Below, piece after piece: positions 1-12,945 of a stretch of 64,000 bases of DNA (its first letter is position 1; each line of letters starts with the position of its first letter). The stretch covers positions 118,235,001 to 118,299,000 of the forward strand of contig CM075350.1 of the NCBI GenBank assembly GCA_037693485.1, read 5' to 3'. A program made the position numbers and the translations under genes. The DNA is from Kitagawia praeruptora. Lineage: Eukaryota; Streptophyta; Magnoliopsida; Apiales; Apiaceae. The notes under the pieces were generated by a model. It was not told where the DNA came from. It worked only from the letters and a program-made list of their open reading frames with translations, and did not search any database.

Positions 1-1725
1 AACATCACCATAATCATAACTACTTAGATCCATCAAGAACATCATAAAAAAAATCAAAGTCAAACTAGGGTTTCATGAGGTTTATACCTTCCTTGTAGAA
101 TGTTAAAGACCTTGCTAAGCTTTGTATAGACCATGTCCACCCTTAACCAAGCTTAGACCATCCAAAAATTCAAGATCCAAGAATTTTGTTCTTGATGTTA
201 CTATTCACCCTTAACTTTGATGATTTGTTTGAAAATGGAAAACTTGGAGTTTGAAGCTAGGATTTCTAGGAGATCATTTTTGTGAAATGTAAGACCTATG
301 ATAAAAATTTGAAGATCAAACAATGGTGGGAGGTTGGATTTTGATCTTGGATTTAAGCATATAGCCGAATGGTGCTATTATGGAGAGAATAAGGTTTTTT
401 GCTTGGTTTCTTTGATTTAATTCTCATCCACTCTCATCCACTTACATATAATATCTTTGTATAAAGCTACTTTAATAAGGTTGTGAAGTGTTGGATGAGG
501 AAACACCATGACAAGTGTTGATCTTTGGTGGTGTTTAGGCTAACCAAGTGGTTTGATTTGCTAAGTACTAGTTTGATTCCTAGATATGTTGGTTACTTAT
601 ATAACTAATTGGTTTGTAGATATTTTGGTGTTGTATAGCAGCTATGTCACTCTCTAATACATGTGTTAATCACTTGTGGTTTGTAGGAAATAAGGTGACA
701 AAGAGCCTTGTTGTTTACTTCTTAATCACACACCTCATTCTTTCCTTTTCCTTTTCTTTTCTCATTTCTTTTCCACCAATCTAATATTAGTAAACCCTAG
801 ATGATCATGTGGTGTTTCTCATCTCGTTATATATTTAATTCGTAATTCGCTTCGCGTTCGCTTTATCGCTTAATCTCGTTATAAAGTTCTAGCGATTTCC
901 AAAACGCTTATCATTCTAACTCGAGGATTTTCATTCTAATTTCTCAAATCATAATTAAATAAAATCCTTAATCCCTTGACATAATAAATCTCTTATCTAC
1001 TAGCACATGGTTGCCCCTTGGCCCTCTGCTTGATTCTGTTGACCGATTATTGCTCAATTCGTTGATCGTTCGAGGGAATAACTCATTCGTTTCTAACTAG
1101 GGTTTTACCGAAAACCTTCTTAATATTCCTAATACTATTCTTCATCATTCTTAATACTTCTCGAATTTAAATTCCTTAAATCCCTTAATTAAATCCTTAA
1201 GTTTGGCAGTGTCCAGGGAATTCTCGGAGAAAATGAAAGTGCTCTGTTTCTGAATCCGACAGCTTTTACATACACTTATTTTCCTCCTGGATCACTAATA
1301 CGAACTCAGAAATCCGCTCCGAATACCGGGTATAACATTATTATAATAATATTCCAAATTTCACCAAAATCACTATTCATCACTTATTTTTATTTAATTC
1401 CTATAATTAGGAAAATGAACCTGGTTCACCCTCGAGTGTTCCTTAACCTTTTTACGGAACCGCTGGGCTTATAATAGATATTGATTTGGATGACATGAGG
1501 GTATCTATTTCTCTCTAGGGAATCTTATCTTAACTTTCTAGGAGATAGATTATTCTAATCTAAGTTATCAACCAAAGGTATTCTGCATGACATACAACAA
1601 TTGAATCCAAATCCATTCCATTCATTAAATAGACAGTCGTTACATCGCAGTCATAACCACTATTCATTCCCATATTATTACTTAATAAAAAGTTTTAATT
1701 CTACCCAAAAATCTGGGTTCTTACA
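1..1725 (-). repeat. 3' LTR of the LARD, partial
   Basis: This is the copy of 10047-11771. In element orientation it starts with TGTAAGAACCC at 1725, directly after the purine-rich tract, so it is the 3' LTR. The rest of this LTR, about 3.5 kb, lies left of the window. Confidence 0.9.
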
Positions 1726-1760
1726 GTCTCCCCTCCTTAAAAGGATTCCGTCCCGGAATC
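1726..1760 (-). other. Polypurine tract with upstream hairpin
   Basis: On the minus strand this reads a GATTCCG/CGGAATC inverted repeat with a 3-base loop, then ccttttaaggaggggagac immediately before the 3' LTR. Plus-strand DNA priming of LTR elements starts at such tracts. Positions 1731-1760 match 37116-37145 of the gag-only element base for base (30 nt, reverse complement). Confidence 0.85.
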
Positions 1761-4700
1761 AGGTAGAAGACAATTGGGTACTTGTTGGTTATTTCTCTTT
1801 CCAATTCTCTGGTCGATCCTTACACATTCCAATCTTTCTAAAGCACATCATACTGGTGTTACCACACACCCTTTATCCGTTCTACCAATTCTTTGATACT
1901 TTCGCATGACACATTAACCGGTATACGCTCTTGTCCGGTCTTATACTATTAACCTTATTGGTACGTGCAGTGACTTCGGTATCGCTAAGGCGCTACGAAT
2001 TCCGGAGATAACCTCACTCGTAACTTGCAATTTCCTGATCGCTTTAATCTTCGCAATCTCGATGTATATATATTTAGGTGGAAAAAATTTATCGAGAGAT
2101 CACTGAGATCAATGAACATTTGTTATATTGCATAGTTAGTACAAAAAGGGGGCCAGCCTTTAGTACTTGCCAAGCAATTAAACAATTAATGGCATTCCAC
2201 TTAGACTCCTATCACACAGACAGAGAGTCACGTAGTATTACCTCCCCTCCTTAAAGGGTTGTTCTTCTCAATTTAGAAGAAGATAAATAAGGGAGAAGAA
2301 AAGAACGAATTTCAAAGAATCATATAAGAAAGTTTTCATGATTGTCAAAATACCATACTTAGAATTTACCTCTGAACTATAGAGGTTTATTAGAGAAGAA
2401 AATAATCATATTCGTATCAAATTCCACTTTTTCGTATTTCCTCGAATTTTCCAAACTTAAAAGGAGTCAATTTGTATGTCATTCATGCTCCTAATTCCAA
2501 CTTTCCGCTTTGGCCAATACCCTTACCTTGCCAATTCCATACTCTTCTCGCTCCATTACTGGAGCTTCCCATGAGTCTGCCTATCTGACTCTCTTATTAA
2601 TCCCCAATTCTATTTCCATCTTTATCAGTCTCTTGTCTTTATTTCTACTATAATCATTTTATGATCCATCATAACCTAATTCTTCATTTCAAATATCCCG
2701 TCGTTCCAGAAATTACACCATCCGAAATAAACCTGGATGATTTCTTTAACTTAGATTCAATTCGACATTTCCACAGTCGTTACCACCTAATTTCTCAGAA
2801 GGATCACCATCGTTTATCGTTTACTTAGTGCTTTAACAACTAAGCATCATAATTGTCAATTCAAGATCCTCTAGGAAAACAAAATAATCACTATTCCCTA
2901 TCCATAGGGAATGCTTCCTGAACTTGACGTAGATATTACATGAAGCAGATAAAATTGCAGGAAAGCTTCCAGCATCGCAGCTGGAACAGGCTGGTGAGAT
3001 TATTAACCATATATCTCCGGTAGAAGACTAAAAGCTTAGCGGTTTGCTTAATCGCTTGCCAATCTCATAATTCTCTATCTGGATTGCACAGAAATACACC
3101 AACATAAATTTGCTTGTCATTCATCATCGTGCCATTTGGCTTATCAGTATTTGTACCCTTTCTATTTCTGGTCATTTACTACCAATTCCTTGTTACTTAA
3201 CTTCCCCCCACTCATTCCAAAGGAAAGGCGAGTCTCTTGGGAAATTTGGTCTGGTCTGTCGTAGAGCCTCCTAATGTCGGTAATGTGCTACTGGCAACAT
3301 CAGGAATCGAATCTTTACTTAAACTATTCTTATAGTTGATCCTGGCAAAATCATTAGACGGAATGTAACTTTCTCTACCACATTATGACCATCAAGGTCC
3401 TTACATTATCATTCTATTTCTTTGGTCTGAGCATTTATACTTACTCCCCCATACTTAAAGTGTCGGCCACCTCGTTGGCCTTTCCTGATTATAATAATCT
3501 CTTGGGGTCAATGTTTTCTAGATCTATTCCAACTCAGGGTGGAAGCATTCTCCCTTAAATTCTGCTGAATGAGAGAAAGCATCTATCAGTCTTTTCCAAA
3601 AGTCATTGCTTCCACCTTTCTAGTGCGATCTTGACTACAGGTACTCCAAATCATACCTAGGATATTTCCTTACTTAACTCCCTTCTTGTTTTTAGGATAA
3701 TCTCAACCTTATCGGTTCAATCCGTACTTTTACATGGTTTCACACATGTTTCATCTGGCCTTATTGTCACTATGTCATACATTCCTTACCAAACTTCCCG
3801 TTTGAAGTTTAGAAGATTAGCACTTCCCTTATAAGGTTTCTTAGGCCATCCTCATCATTCCTCCTGCATCTCCTGGTTACAGGGTATATCATACATCATT
3901 AGTCAATTTATAACATCTCTGTCTATGTACTTTTGGAGACTCCTTTCCCCAAATCCTTACAGGTTATTGATACTTTAGTCGATTCAACTTATATCGTCTG
4001 AATTCACAATGTCTTTGTTAGGGGTGATGCTATCCTTTGTGTATCCCCCAGGGTTCGTCTTAATATATGGACATTTTATGCTCAATTCTAGTTTCAAGGA
4101 ATACTTATATCCTGTACTTGGCAATTCAATCATATATCCTTAATAAGGGTCTCTTTTCAATCATTCCAATCTTGATAATCTATAGGTAGCTTAATGTTAC
4201 CTCTCTTTTCAAACGAATGTTAGTCTATATGACCTTCCAAAAGACAACACATGTCTATCTGCTTTTTCTTACAGAACTTGGTAATGGTAGCAAGGATGTT
4301 CTGGAAGATATTGGTCGTGTTCAACGTGAATCTCTTAATGCCTAATGCTCCTCTTGAGGACACTAAGTTTCAGATAACATTTTTGCATCATACTGCACCA
4401 TCTCTGACAATCCTCTTAACCTTTACTGGTCACCATCCTCGTTCCTAACACATCCATGGTATTTATAAAATCCATTATCATGTATCTCAATTCGTTTTAT
4501 ATCAAAAGTCCTTGCGGTTGGCGCTTGATTAGAAGCACCCCGCTTTATCCTTACCTTGCTGGTTCAGTCACTCGATAATCTTTAGTGACTTGGCCCCAAC
4601 TGGCCATGCTAAAATATGTGAGTTTAGGGGTCGGCTAATAGCATTACTTTTCTAGCAATTGCTGGCATAGTGCCTTCTACTTTGATACCTTTTGATCTTT

Positions 4701-6531
4701 TCAAAAACTTCACTCCATATAAGTCTCAATCGACTCCTCAGTGATGTATTCATATAATCCGAAAGACAAGGTTTGCCAAATTTTGTCCAATTCCTTTCCA
4801 GGATTAGGGAAACTTCAGTTAATCTATTCACTCACTAGTAACATGCCACATCTTCCCGATACATATTCGTCCTATTAGTCGATACTACCAAATACCAGTC
4901 TTCTTAACAACTAGTCTCAGAAGGAACACTACCGTCGGGGTTAGTCGTTCCTCAACATTGGCACTACCAAGGCCATCCGAATCCGATGAACTGTGCTGTC
5001 TAAATGTATTCGAAATTACGCCGTCGTGCTGCATAAGCGCAGACCTATACCTGTATGAGTTGCATCATAATATCTCCCAAAGTTTCCTTCTTCCATTAGG
5101 CAATGCCAACCCTGGTCATCACCAACTTCACCTTTAGCTCCAGGAAGATCTTTTCACGTTTATCTTGTCCATTCAAACTTTTATTCTTATAATAAGTCGG
5201 GTTACGGGACTACACTTTCTGTAAATTCCTGAGCAAATCTTTGGTAATACCTTGTGAATTTTATGAAATTTCTCACCTTTGCCAGTGTGGTTGGCCAATC
5301 TTCATTTGAAACTGTCTTTAACTTGGTAGGGCCGACCAACACTACTCTTATTGATCATGTGTCCTATTGCTGGACTTCATTTTGCCAAAACTCTTATTTC
5401 GAGAACATGTCCTACACCTGTCCTATCAGGTTGCACCTAGAAGCATTCTCAATTACATCTCGACCACTGCTCGCCTTGCCTAATCCATTTATGATTCAGT
5501 GTCAGAATGAACTTAAGGTAACTACCATAATCCATTCAAGGAAATGAAAGAATTTAATATTCTTCTGAATCACATGCAACTAATGTTTCTGGTTCATCAT
5601 TTCACTGACTTGAACTGAACTTATACTTGGTTTCTTGACGATAGCCTCATTACTAGTTTATCATAGACTCACTGGTCTTTTAGTCTTGTAGGTTCCGAGA
5701 TCATTGTCTCGCTTACTACTTCCTTATGTAACTTTATCCATTCAGGCCATTGCTTTCCACTATCTTTACTTTCTTAGCTAATCCATTCATAAAATAGACA
5801 TCTCACTGGATTAACCACCTCATCAATCTTGATTGACTTTATAAATTATAACCTAGGAAATCTGCCTTCTCATGGCGAATTATCATCACTAAGATTCACA
5901 CTAATCCATTTATCAGATAATGTGGCACTTGCTGCCTCTATCTCAACTGCTCCTGGAGACTCTGCTCCCTGACATATATTGATGCCTTTGATAATCATGC
6001 ATCATTCTCACTCTATCCCCATATAAGATCTCAAGTAATTCCTCAAATCCATCTTACATGCTGGTACTTCATCTAGCAGTCCCGCTATGAATCCAATACG
6101 CATCTTTAATTCTCTTAATAATATCTCAGCTCTTTATGCTCACTTTTCTGAGCACTGAACCTTAACTCTTACAGTCTCTCTGGCTGTAGCCCTCATTCCT
6201 TAAGTGTAAACTCCTTATACTTATCAATATTCTCCTCCTCTGCTGGAACCTCTTCCGGGTCCTCAGTAGGGTACTCTATCGAATCCACCATCCGATCTTC
6301 AACATCAAAACAAGCATCATTATGTTATTGCTCGTAATCTCCAAGGTCTGTCGCCTTACTAGTCGATACAAGAACGAGCTAAGTTACTATCATGATACTT
6401 TAGGGTTCCCATAAGGGTTTTATATGTCAATACTACATTATGTAGTCTGACTATGAACTTGGCAAGAGTTCTTATTATCTTAATGAATTTATTGTTTTAA
6501 CGTCGCATCATCTCTGGGATATATAACGCTC
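1761..6531 (-). other. Eroded interior of the LARD
   Basis: No gene can be supported here. The longest open frames are about 100 codons or less and resemble no family. Reading the minus strand around 5000-5060 gives a short stretch (residues LMQHDGVIS) that recalls the RNase H start of gypsy pol, which usually has LMQ-G-VIAYASRQ, but frames are broken on both sides. Minus-strand 6230-6350 has an acidic, coding-like composition with stops. I read this as very decayed gag-pol, with low confidence in any domain. Confidence 0.45.
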
Positions 6532-6543
6532 TCTCTGATACCA
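6532..6543 (-). other. Primer binding site of the LARD
   Basis: The minus strand reads TGGTATCAGAGA four bases after the 5' LTR, matching the 3' end of initiator tRNA-Met (TGGTATCAGAGC) except the last base. It fixes the element's orientation. Confidence 0.85.
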
Positions 6544-6547
6544 TTTC

Positions 6548-9500
6548 TGTAACACCCCCAGATCCAGGGTCAGGGATCTGGTCGTTACGGTTTCAATATC
6601 CAACCACAAAACCAACATAATTAAAATTACAACCTTGTGACCCAAAACAACAACATAAAACACACCCGTTATAGTCCCAGAGATGAAATCAGAGTAATCA
6701 ACAATATTATTAATCACAAGTTTGAGTTCTTACAACCCAAAGAATTACAATTGTATAATTACATATTCTTTGCCATCCATTAATAGATACCATAATATAA
6801 ATACATTTGAGGCTCAAATGCTAACAACTAGCCTACCAGTAGTTGCATCCTCAACAAAGGTAGCCAAGACCTTAGCGGTAAACCTCTGACGGTTGACACC
6901 TGCCTACGCTGCGTGCGCCTTGCGCGGCCATCTGATCTAGCTGTTGTTGTGATATAAATAAATAAAGCAAGGGTGAGCAATAGCCCACCAAAAATATAAT
7001 TGAACGACGATAATATATGACAGTTCAAAATATCTTTGAAACCATATGCCATGCATTAACGATGTAGTACCAATATAAGGTATGAGATGAAGTTACAAGG
7101 TAACTCAAAAATATATTTGTTTTGAATAAATATCTGCTATACAAAAGATAAGCAAGATATTCTCAATTATCATAAAAGAGGAACTTGCAGGAAAAATATT
7201 GCAATTCCGGTTTCAACACTTTTTCACCTTGCCAACACCAACAGTGTTGCAGAAATTTCTCACTTTTAGAAGATGAACTAATACGGGAGCATTGCCGCGC
7301 CAGATGCCCTGACGTTTACGATGATCAGTCGTATGTCATGCATCTCATCAGTCGTTCTCTACATGTAGAAGGTAGCTCCGACGGAATTACTTATCTACCG
7401 CCCTCTGGAACTCCTCAGCCAACGGTGGGGCTATTGCTGGACCGGCGCCACTCGGCCACTTACGCGTCTCCTAGTTCGAATATCATCCATGACTCTGAAA
7501 CGTAAAGTTCGTTCCCCTTTTTCCCCAAGTGTAACACTTGTTGATAGGACTCCACAAAGTAGTCGTATCTAATTGGAAAGGAAAATTCACCAATATTTCC
7601 CAAGCTGATGCTTGTTAATGGATATAAACTTGTTACATCAATCATACCCCTCGAGCGTTGAGGAGGTAACCAAAAGACTCATATCGATGCTTGAAAGAAT
7701 CAAGATGTGAGTGACAAGATAGTTTTAGCAAGTATAGGACCGGGCAGTCCAATAAATAACATCGCTCAAGTGAGGTCCCCTTATATACGTTTGGAAGTTG
7801 AGCGAGTATTTAAATCTTCCTTAAGATAGATTTAAATGAAATTAAAGTTTTGGGAACCTCCCCTTGATAAAATAGTCATAAAAGACTCCGAAATATTTTA
7901 CATAATATCTGAAGGTGAAGGATAGCCTTCGAATAATATAAATCATTATAAAAAGAATTCAAAGGAATTTTATTAAACATTCCAAGAATGTTTATTAAAT
8001 CAATAATAATTAAGGAATATGAATAAATCATAATATTGCTCGTAAGTAATCCTCGAATGAATATATAGAATTATTTATTAAATAAGTCTCTTCGTAAATG
8101 AATATTTAAAATAATATTCCTTGAATAAATAAACTTAAATAAATATTTAAAATAATATTTACTGAATAAACCAAACCTTAAATGAATATTTGAAAATAAT
8201 ATTCATTCAATCAATACATTCCAAATGAATATCCAAATAATATTCATTTAGTAATCAAAACTTTAATGGAATATTCGAAGTAATATTCCTTGAGTAAATA
8301 GAACTTCCAATGAATATTTTAAAATAATATTCATTAAGTAAATCAAACCTTAAATGAATATTCGAAAGTAATATTCATTAAATAAATAAAGATCAAATGA
8401 ATATTCAAGATGATATTCGATAAATAGATAAACTCAAATAAATATTTAAAATAATGATTATTAAGTAAATAAAAACTTAAATGAATATCCAAATAATATT
8501 CATTTAATAAATATTATTCTAAATGAATATCTAATTAATATTCATTTAGTAATCAATACTCTCAAGGAATATTTGAAATAATGTTCCTTAAGTAATTAGA
8601 ATTTCAAAGAAATATCTTAAAGTAATATTCATTGAATAGATAAAACCTTAAATGAATATTCGAAAGTAATATTCATTTAATAAACGATATTCTAAATGAA
8701 TCTTGAAATAATATTCATGAAATAATCAAACTCTAAATGAATATTCGAAATAATATTCATTTAATATTTCTCGACTGAGATAATACTCAAATAACATTTC
8801 TCGAAAGATTTCCAAGTAAATAATACTTTATGGAAATATAATTAATGTGTAATAATAACATTCCTCAAAAGGAATACTAATCTGTCGTTGGAATCCCTCC
8901 GGGTTTCCAAGACTATATCTATATCTCAAAATACCGACTCCCGGTCTACATTTAAAGAATGAATATCACATGCCCTTCACTAAGGGTCTTAACCAAAAAT
9001 CCGGCTTATACTGATATATCGTATCTAGTCTATAAGCCAATATCAGTTCAGGGAACAAGTATTGCAATATAACTTGAAAGTAGACATGCATGCTATGGCA
9101 TATGTATACAACAATCATCATATATATATATTATCACAACAACAGTTCCAAGTATTGGAAACTTGCCTGAGAATCGAGTGCGGGTAGGGGTAATGTGTCC
9201 CGGGTCAGCTCGACAATCTATAAACAATCAGAATATTTAAGATTAACCACTTAACGCTTATTAAAAGGCTAAGTATAAACTCCACTTAAATCGAAACATG
9301 TTTTCGAGTTATCTCGTTACATCTCTTTTAGTGTAACTCTTTTTATCCCCGATACGATCCGACATTCGTTCGTTATCAAGACATGTCATCATGCTTATAC
9401 TTGGTATATACTTAAGTCGTATAAGTTCTAAGGTTGGTCGTTTACGAATCAAGATTATACCTCGAGTGTTATCGCCCGTTTTCTAAGTTATAACCAAAGT

Positions 9501-11771
9501 CATACCTTTAAGGGGTTCGTTCGCGTTTAACCTTGATTCAAACATTTTTATAAAATCGGAAAACGATCCATTCGACATGTGGTTTTCTCCCACACCTTCC
9601 TTTTTACCTCTAATATTTAATTAATAAGATTCGCCACTGATTAAACGACATTTAAGGGAATCAATTTCAATTACGAACTTTCGTTTACGATTTCGAACCA
9701 CTTTTACGAATTTACTCATAACTCCTAAACCGTAAATCGAAATGCTTCGATTCTTTCGCCAAAGTGATCTATGTTCAAAAATCTAGCAGTAGGGTTCATT
9801 ATCTTACCAAGAACAGAGAGTTATGGCTACTGTCCAGTTCGGGTTCTTAGTGTTAATGAAAATCGGGCATTATGACGGCTATAAATCGAATGTTCTACTA
9901 ATCGTAACACTAAACCAAGCCACACCGGGCACCAATACAACTTGTACACATGATTAACATCCTTATCAGTCCAAGAACATCATGTTAAACCAACAAGATC
10001 ATCATCTCTTACTAAAATCATTCAACCACTAACTAATCATGCTTATAACATCACCATAATCATAACTACTTAGATCCATCAAGAACATCATAAAAAAAAT
10101 CAAAGTCAAACTAGGGTTTCATGAGGTTTATACCTTCCTTGTAGAATGTTAAAGACCTTGCTAAGCTTTGTATAGACCATGTCCACCCTTAACCAAGCTT
10201 AGACCATCCAAAAATTCAAGATCCAAGAATTTTGTTCTTGATGTTACTATTCACCCTTAACTTTGATGATTTGTTTGAAAATGGAAAACTTGGAGTTTGA
10301 AGCTAGGATTTCTAGGAGATCATTTTTGTGAAATGTAAGACCTATGATAAAAATTTGAAGATCAAACAATGGTGGGAGGTTGGATTTTGATCTTGGATTT
10401 AAGCATATAGCCGAATGGTGCTATTATGGAGAGAATAAGGTTTTTTGCTTGGTTTCTTTGATTTAATTCTCATCCACTCTCATCCACTTACATATAATAT
10501 CTTTGTATAAAGCTACTTTAATAAGGTTGTGAAGTGTTGGATGAGGAAACACCATGACAAGTGTTGATCTTTGGTGGTGTTTAGGCTAACCAAGTGGTTT
10601 GATTTGCTAAGTACTAGTTTGATTCCTAGATATGTTGGTTACTTATATAACTAATTGGTTTGTAGATATTTTGGTGTTGTATAGCAGCTATGTCACTCTC
10701 TAATACATGTGTTAATCACTTGTGGTTTGTAGGAAATAAGGTGACAAAGAGCCTTGTTGTTTACTTCTTAATCACACACCTCATTCTTTCCTTTTCCTTT
10801 TCTTTTCTCATTTCTTTTCCACCAATCTAATATTAGTAAACCCTAGATGATCATGTGGTGTTTCTCATCTCGTTATATATTTAATTCGTAATTCGCTTCG
10901 CGTTCGCTTTATCGCTTAATCTCGTTATAAAGTTCTAGCGATTTCCAAAACGCTTATCATTCTAACTCGAGGATTTTCATTCTAATTTCTCAAATCATAA
11001 TTAAATAAAATCCTTAATCCCTTGACATAATAAATCTCTTATCTACTAGCACATGGTTGCCCCTTGGCCCTCTGCTTGATTCTGTTGACCGATTATTGCT
11101 CAATTCGTTGATCGTTCGAGGGAATAACTCATTCGTTTCTAACTAGGGTTTTACCGAAAACCTTCTTAATATTCCTAATACTATTCTTCATCATTCTTAA
11201 TACTTCTCGAATTTAAATTCCTTAAATCCCTTAATTAAATCCTTAAGTTTGGCAGTGTCCAGGGAATTCTCGGAGAAAATGAAAGTGCTCTGTTTCTGAA
11301 TCCGACAGCTTTTACATACACTTATTTTCCTCCTGGATCACTAATACGAACTCAGAAATCCGCTCCGAATACCGGGTATAACATTATTATAATAATATTC
11401 CAAATTTCACCAAAATCACTATTCATCACTTATTTTTATTTAATTCCTATAATTAGGAAAATGAACCTGGTTCACCCTCGAGTGTTCCTTAACCTTTTTA
11501 CGGAACCGCTGGGCTTATAATAGATATTGATTTGGATGACATGAGGGTATCTATTTCTCTCTAGGGAATCTTATCTTAACTTTCTAGGAGATAGATTATT
11601 CTAATCTAAGTTATCAACCAAAGGTATTCTGCATGACATACAACAATTGAATCCAAATCCATTCCATTCATTAAATAGACAGTCGTTACATCGCAGTCAT
11701 AACCACTATTCATTCCCATATTATTACTTAATAAAAAGTTTTAATTCTACCCAAAAATCTGGGTTCTTACA
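6548..11771 (-). repeat. 5' LTR of the LARD, complete, 5224 bp
   Basis: On the plus strand it starts tgtaacacccc and ends gggttcttaca, the TG...CA ends of an LTR once reverse-complemented. At 5.2 kb it is long even for plant gypsy elements. It holds an AT-rich repeat block (about 8040-8775). Near its 3' side (6974-6987) is the motif tgagcaatagccca, also seen in the two other Tekay-like LTR families of this window. Short open frames inside it have no coding signature. Confidence 0.9.
8040..8775. repeat. Degenerate AT-rich tandem repeats inside the LTR
   Basis: About a dozen imperfect units of roughly 55-65 bp follow one another. Each carries a small palindrome of the form aatgaatatt...aatattcatt with a variable spacer such as cgaaagt. 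Unit length and sequence drift, so the array is old relative to the LTR pair or evolves quickly. It lies in the middle of the LTR. Confidence 0.75.
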
Positions 11772-11773
11772 AC

Positions 11774-12100
11774 ATAGCTGCTGGAAGTTGCTGTGCTCAA
11801 GTGCTTTGGATTAGAAATCAACTTAGAGATTATGGACTTGTGTTGGAAAGAATTCCAATCATGTGTGACAACACAAGTGCAATCTCTATAGTTGCCAATC
11901 CTGTCAATCATTCTAGAACAAAGCACATTGACATCAGATATCATTTTATAAGAGAACATGCAACTAATGGAACCATTGAGTTGCATTATGTCTCTACAGA
12001 TAAACAACTAGCTGATATATTCACTAAGCCATTAGATGAAGCCACCTTCACAAGGTTGGTAAGTGAGATTGGAATGCTGAATTCTTCAGATTCTGGCTAA
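11774..12100 (+). pseudogene. Copia pol fragment: RNase H C-terminus
   Basis: The frame opens at the LARD insertion point with IAAGSCCAQVLWIRNQL and runs to a stop at 12098-12100. CDNTSAISIVANPVNHSRTK, HIDIRYHFIRE and ADIFTKPL are the hallmark C-terminal RNase H motifs of copia pol. RNase H degrades the RNA strand during reverse transcription. The gene is cut by the 5' neighbouring insertion, so no polyprotein can be made from this copy. There is no start codon of its own. Confidence 0.9.
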
Positions 12101-12945
12101 GTGAATACATCATCTAGATTGTTGCAGCAGTAAACACTTACTTTATCTAAATCCTCAATATTTTTGAAGTAAGTGTTGGCTGAAATATGATTTATAAATA
12201 TTTCAAATCTGTTGCATATGTTGAAAATCATAATTTTATTAACTTAAAATTTCTATGAAATTTTGAGAAAATCACTATTTGATTTGCTAGGATATTTTTC
12301 AATGAATATGTCTGGTAAATTTTTACAAGATAGTGAAAATCAAATTTTTATGAGTGATGGGTATAGTTCGATAAGTCAGACTTCTCGAATGATTCACTAT
12401 TCGACATCTCTAATAAGTCTCATTAGAGTACTCTTGAGTTCTCGAATAGAGTCTTTCTGAGATATCGAATAGAGGAATTCTAGACTTCTCGAATATAGTA
12501 ACTGAGTTCTCGAATGATTGAGTTCTCGAACACTATATTTGAGTTCTCGAATCATTTGAAAAGGCTGAATTCTCGCTGAATTTTAACCGATTTTGGATTT
12601 TTATCTAAAAATTTAATTCACTCATAAAAACACATTTTATTTAATTTAGAATTATTTCTAAGTTAGATAACTGCCAGCTGTGAGTTTCTATCTGCTTGAG
12701 TTATCGATTAAGCCATTCTTGACTTCTCGAATAGTTGTTTTCTACTTCTCGAATGCCTGACTTGTCGATACAAAACAGTCTGCTAATCGACAATTCAAGT
12801 ACTTCATACTTATACAATCTCACATCTATTCGATTCATTTCATTCGATTTCTCAAGCATCTACACTCTCTAAACCCCTGAAACCCTAGCTACGAAAAGCC
12901 AAATTTCTTCTTCAACCTTCAATTTCTTTTCTCTCTTCTACACCA
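12101..12945 (+). promoter_or_regulatory. Pol to env-like spacer with TTCTCGAA repeat cluster
   Basis: This 845-bp spacer has no gene. Between about 12378 and 12755 the motif ttctcgaa occurs eight times by eye, usually inside cttctcgaat or gttctcgaat. It has the TTCnnGAA form of a heat shock element dimer. The same motif, mainly on the other strand, is clustered in the LTR (18145-18570). A promoter role for the downstream ORF is inference only. Confidence 0.4.

Larger units (their letters stand above)
1..11771 (-). mobile_element. Non-autonomous gypsy-type LTR element (LARD), left end outside window
   Basis: Read on the minus strand the element runs 5' LTR (6548-11771), PBS (6532-6543), interior, PPT (about 1726-1740), 3' LTR (1725 down to 1 and beyond the window). 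The segment 1-1725 repeats at 10047-11771 with a constant offset of 10046 and no difference in the lines I compared. The 4.8-kb interior has no open frame above about 100 codons. Because the LTRs match while the interior is eroded, the interior was probably already non-coding when the element last moved; that is the definition of a LARD. The PPT block matches the Tekay-like gag-only element at 37116-37145, so a Tekay chromovirus is the likely helper (inference). It inserted into the SIRE RNase H gene; the flank after 11771 begins acata, the expected 5-bp TSD, but the other copy is off the window. Confidence 0.85.

Noticed and set aside
1761..6531. Possible host gene exons in the LARD interior
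   Set aside because: No open exons with plausible splice sites; the stretch lies exactly between PPT and PBS of an LTR element.
7185..7505. 106-aa frame in the LARD LTR
   Set aside because: Wrong strand for the element and inside the LTR; no family resemblance.
8040..8775. CRISPR-like array
   Set aside because: Units are imperfect and contiguous with no unique spacers, and the DNA is plant repeat sequence.
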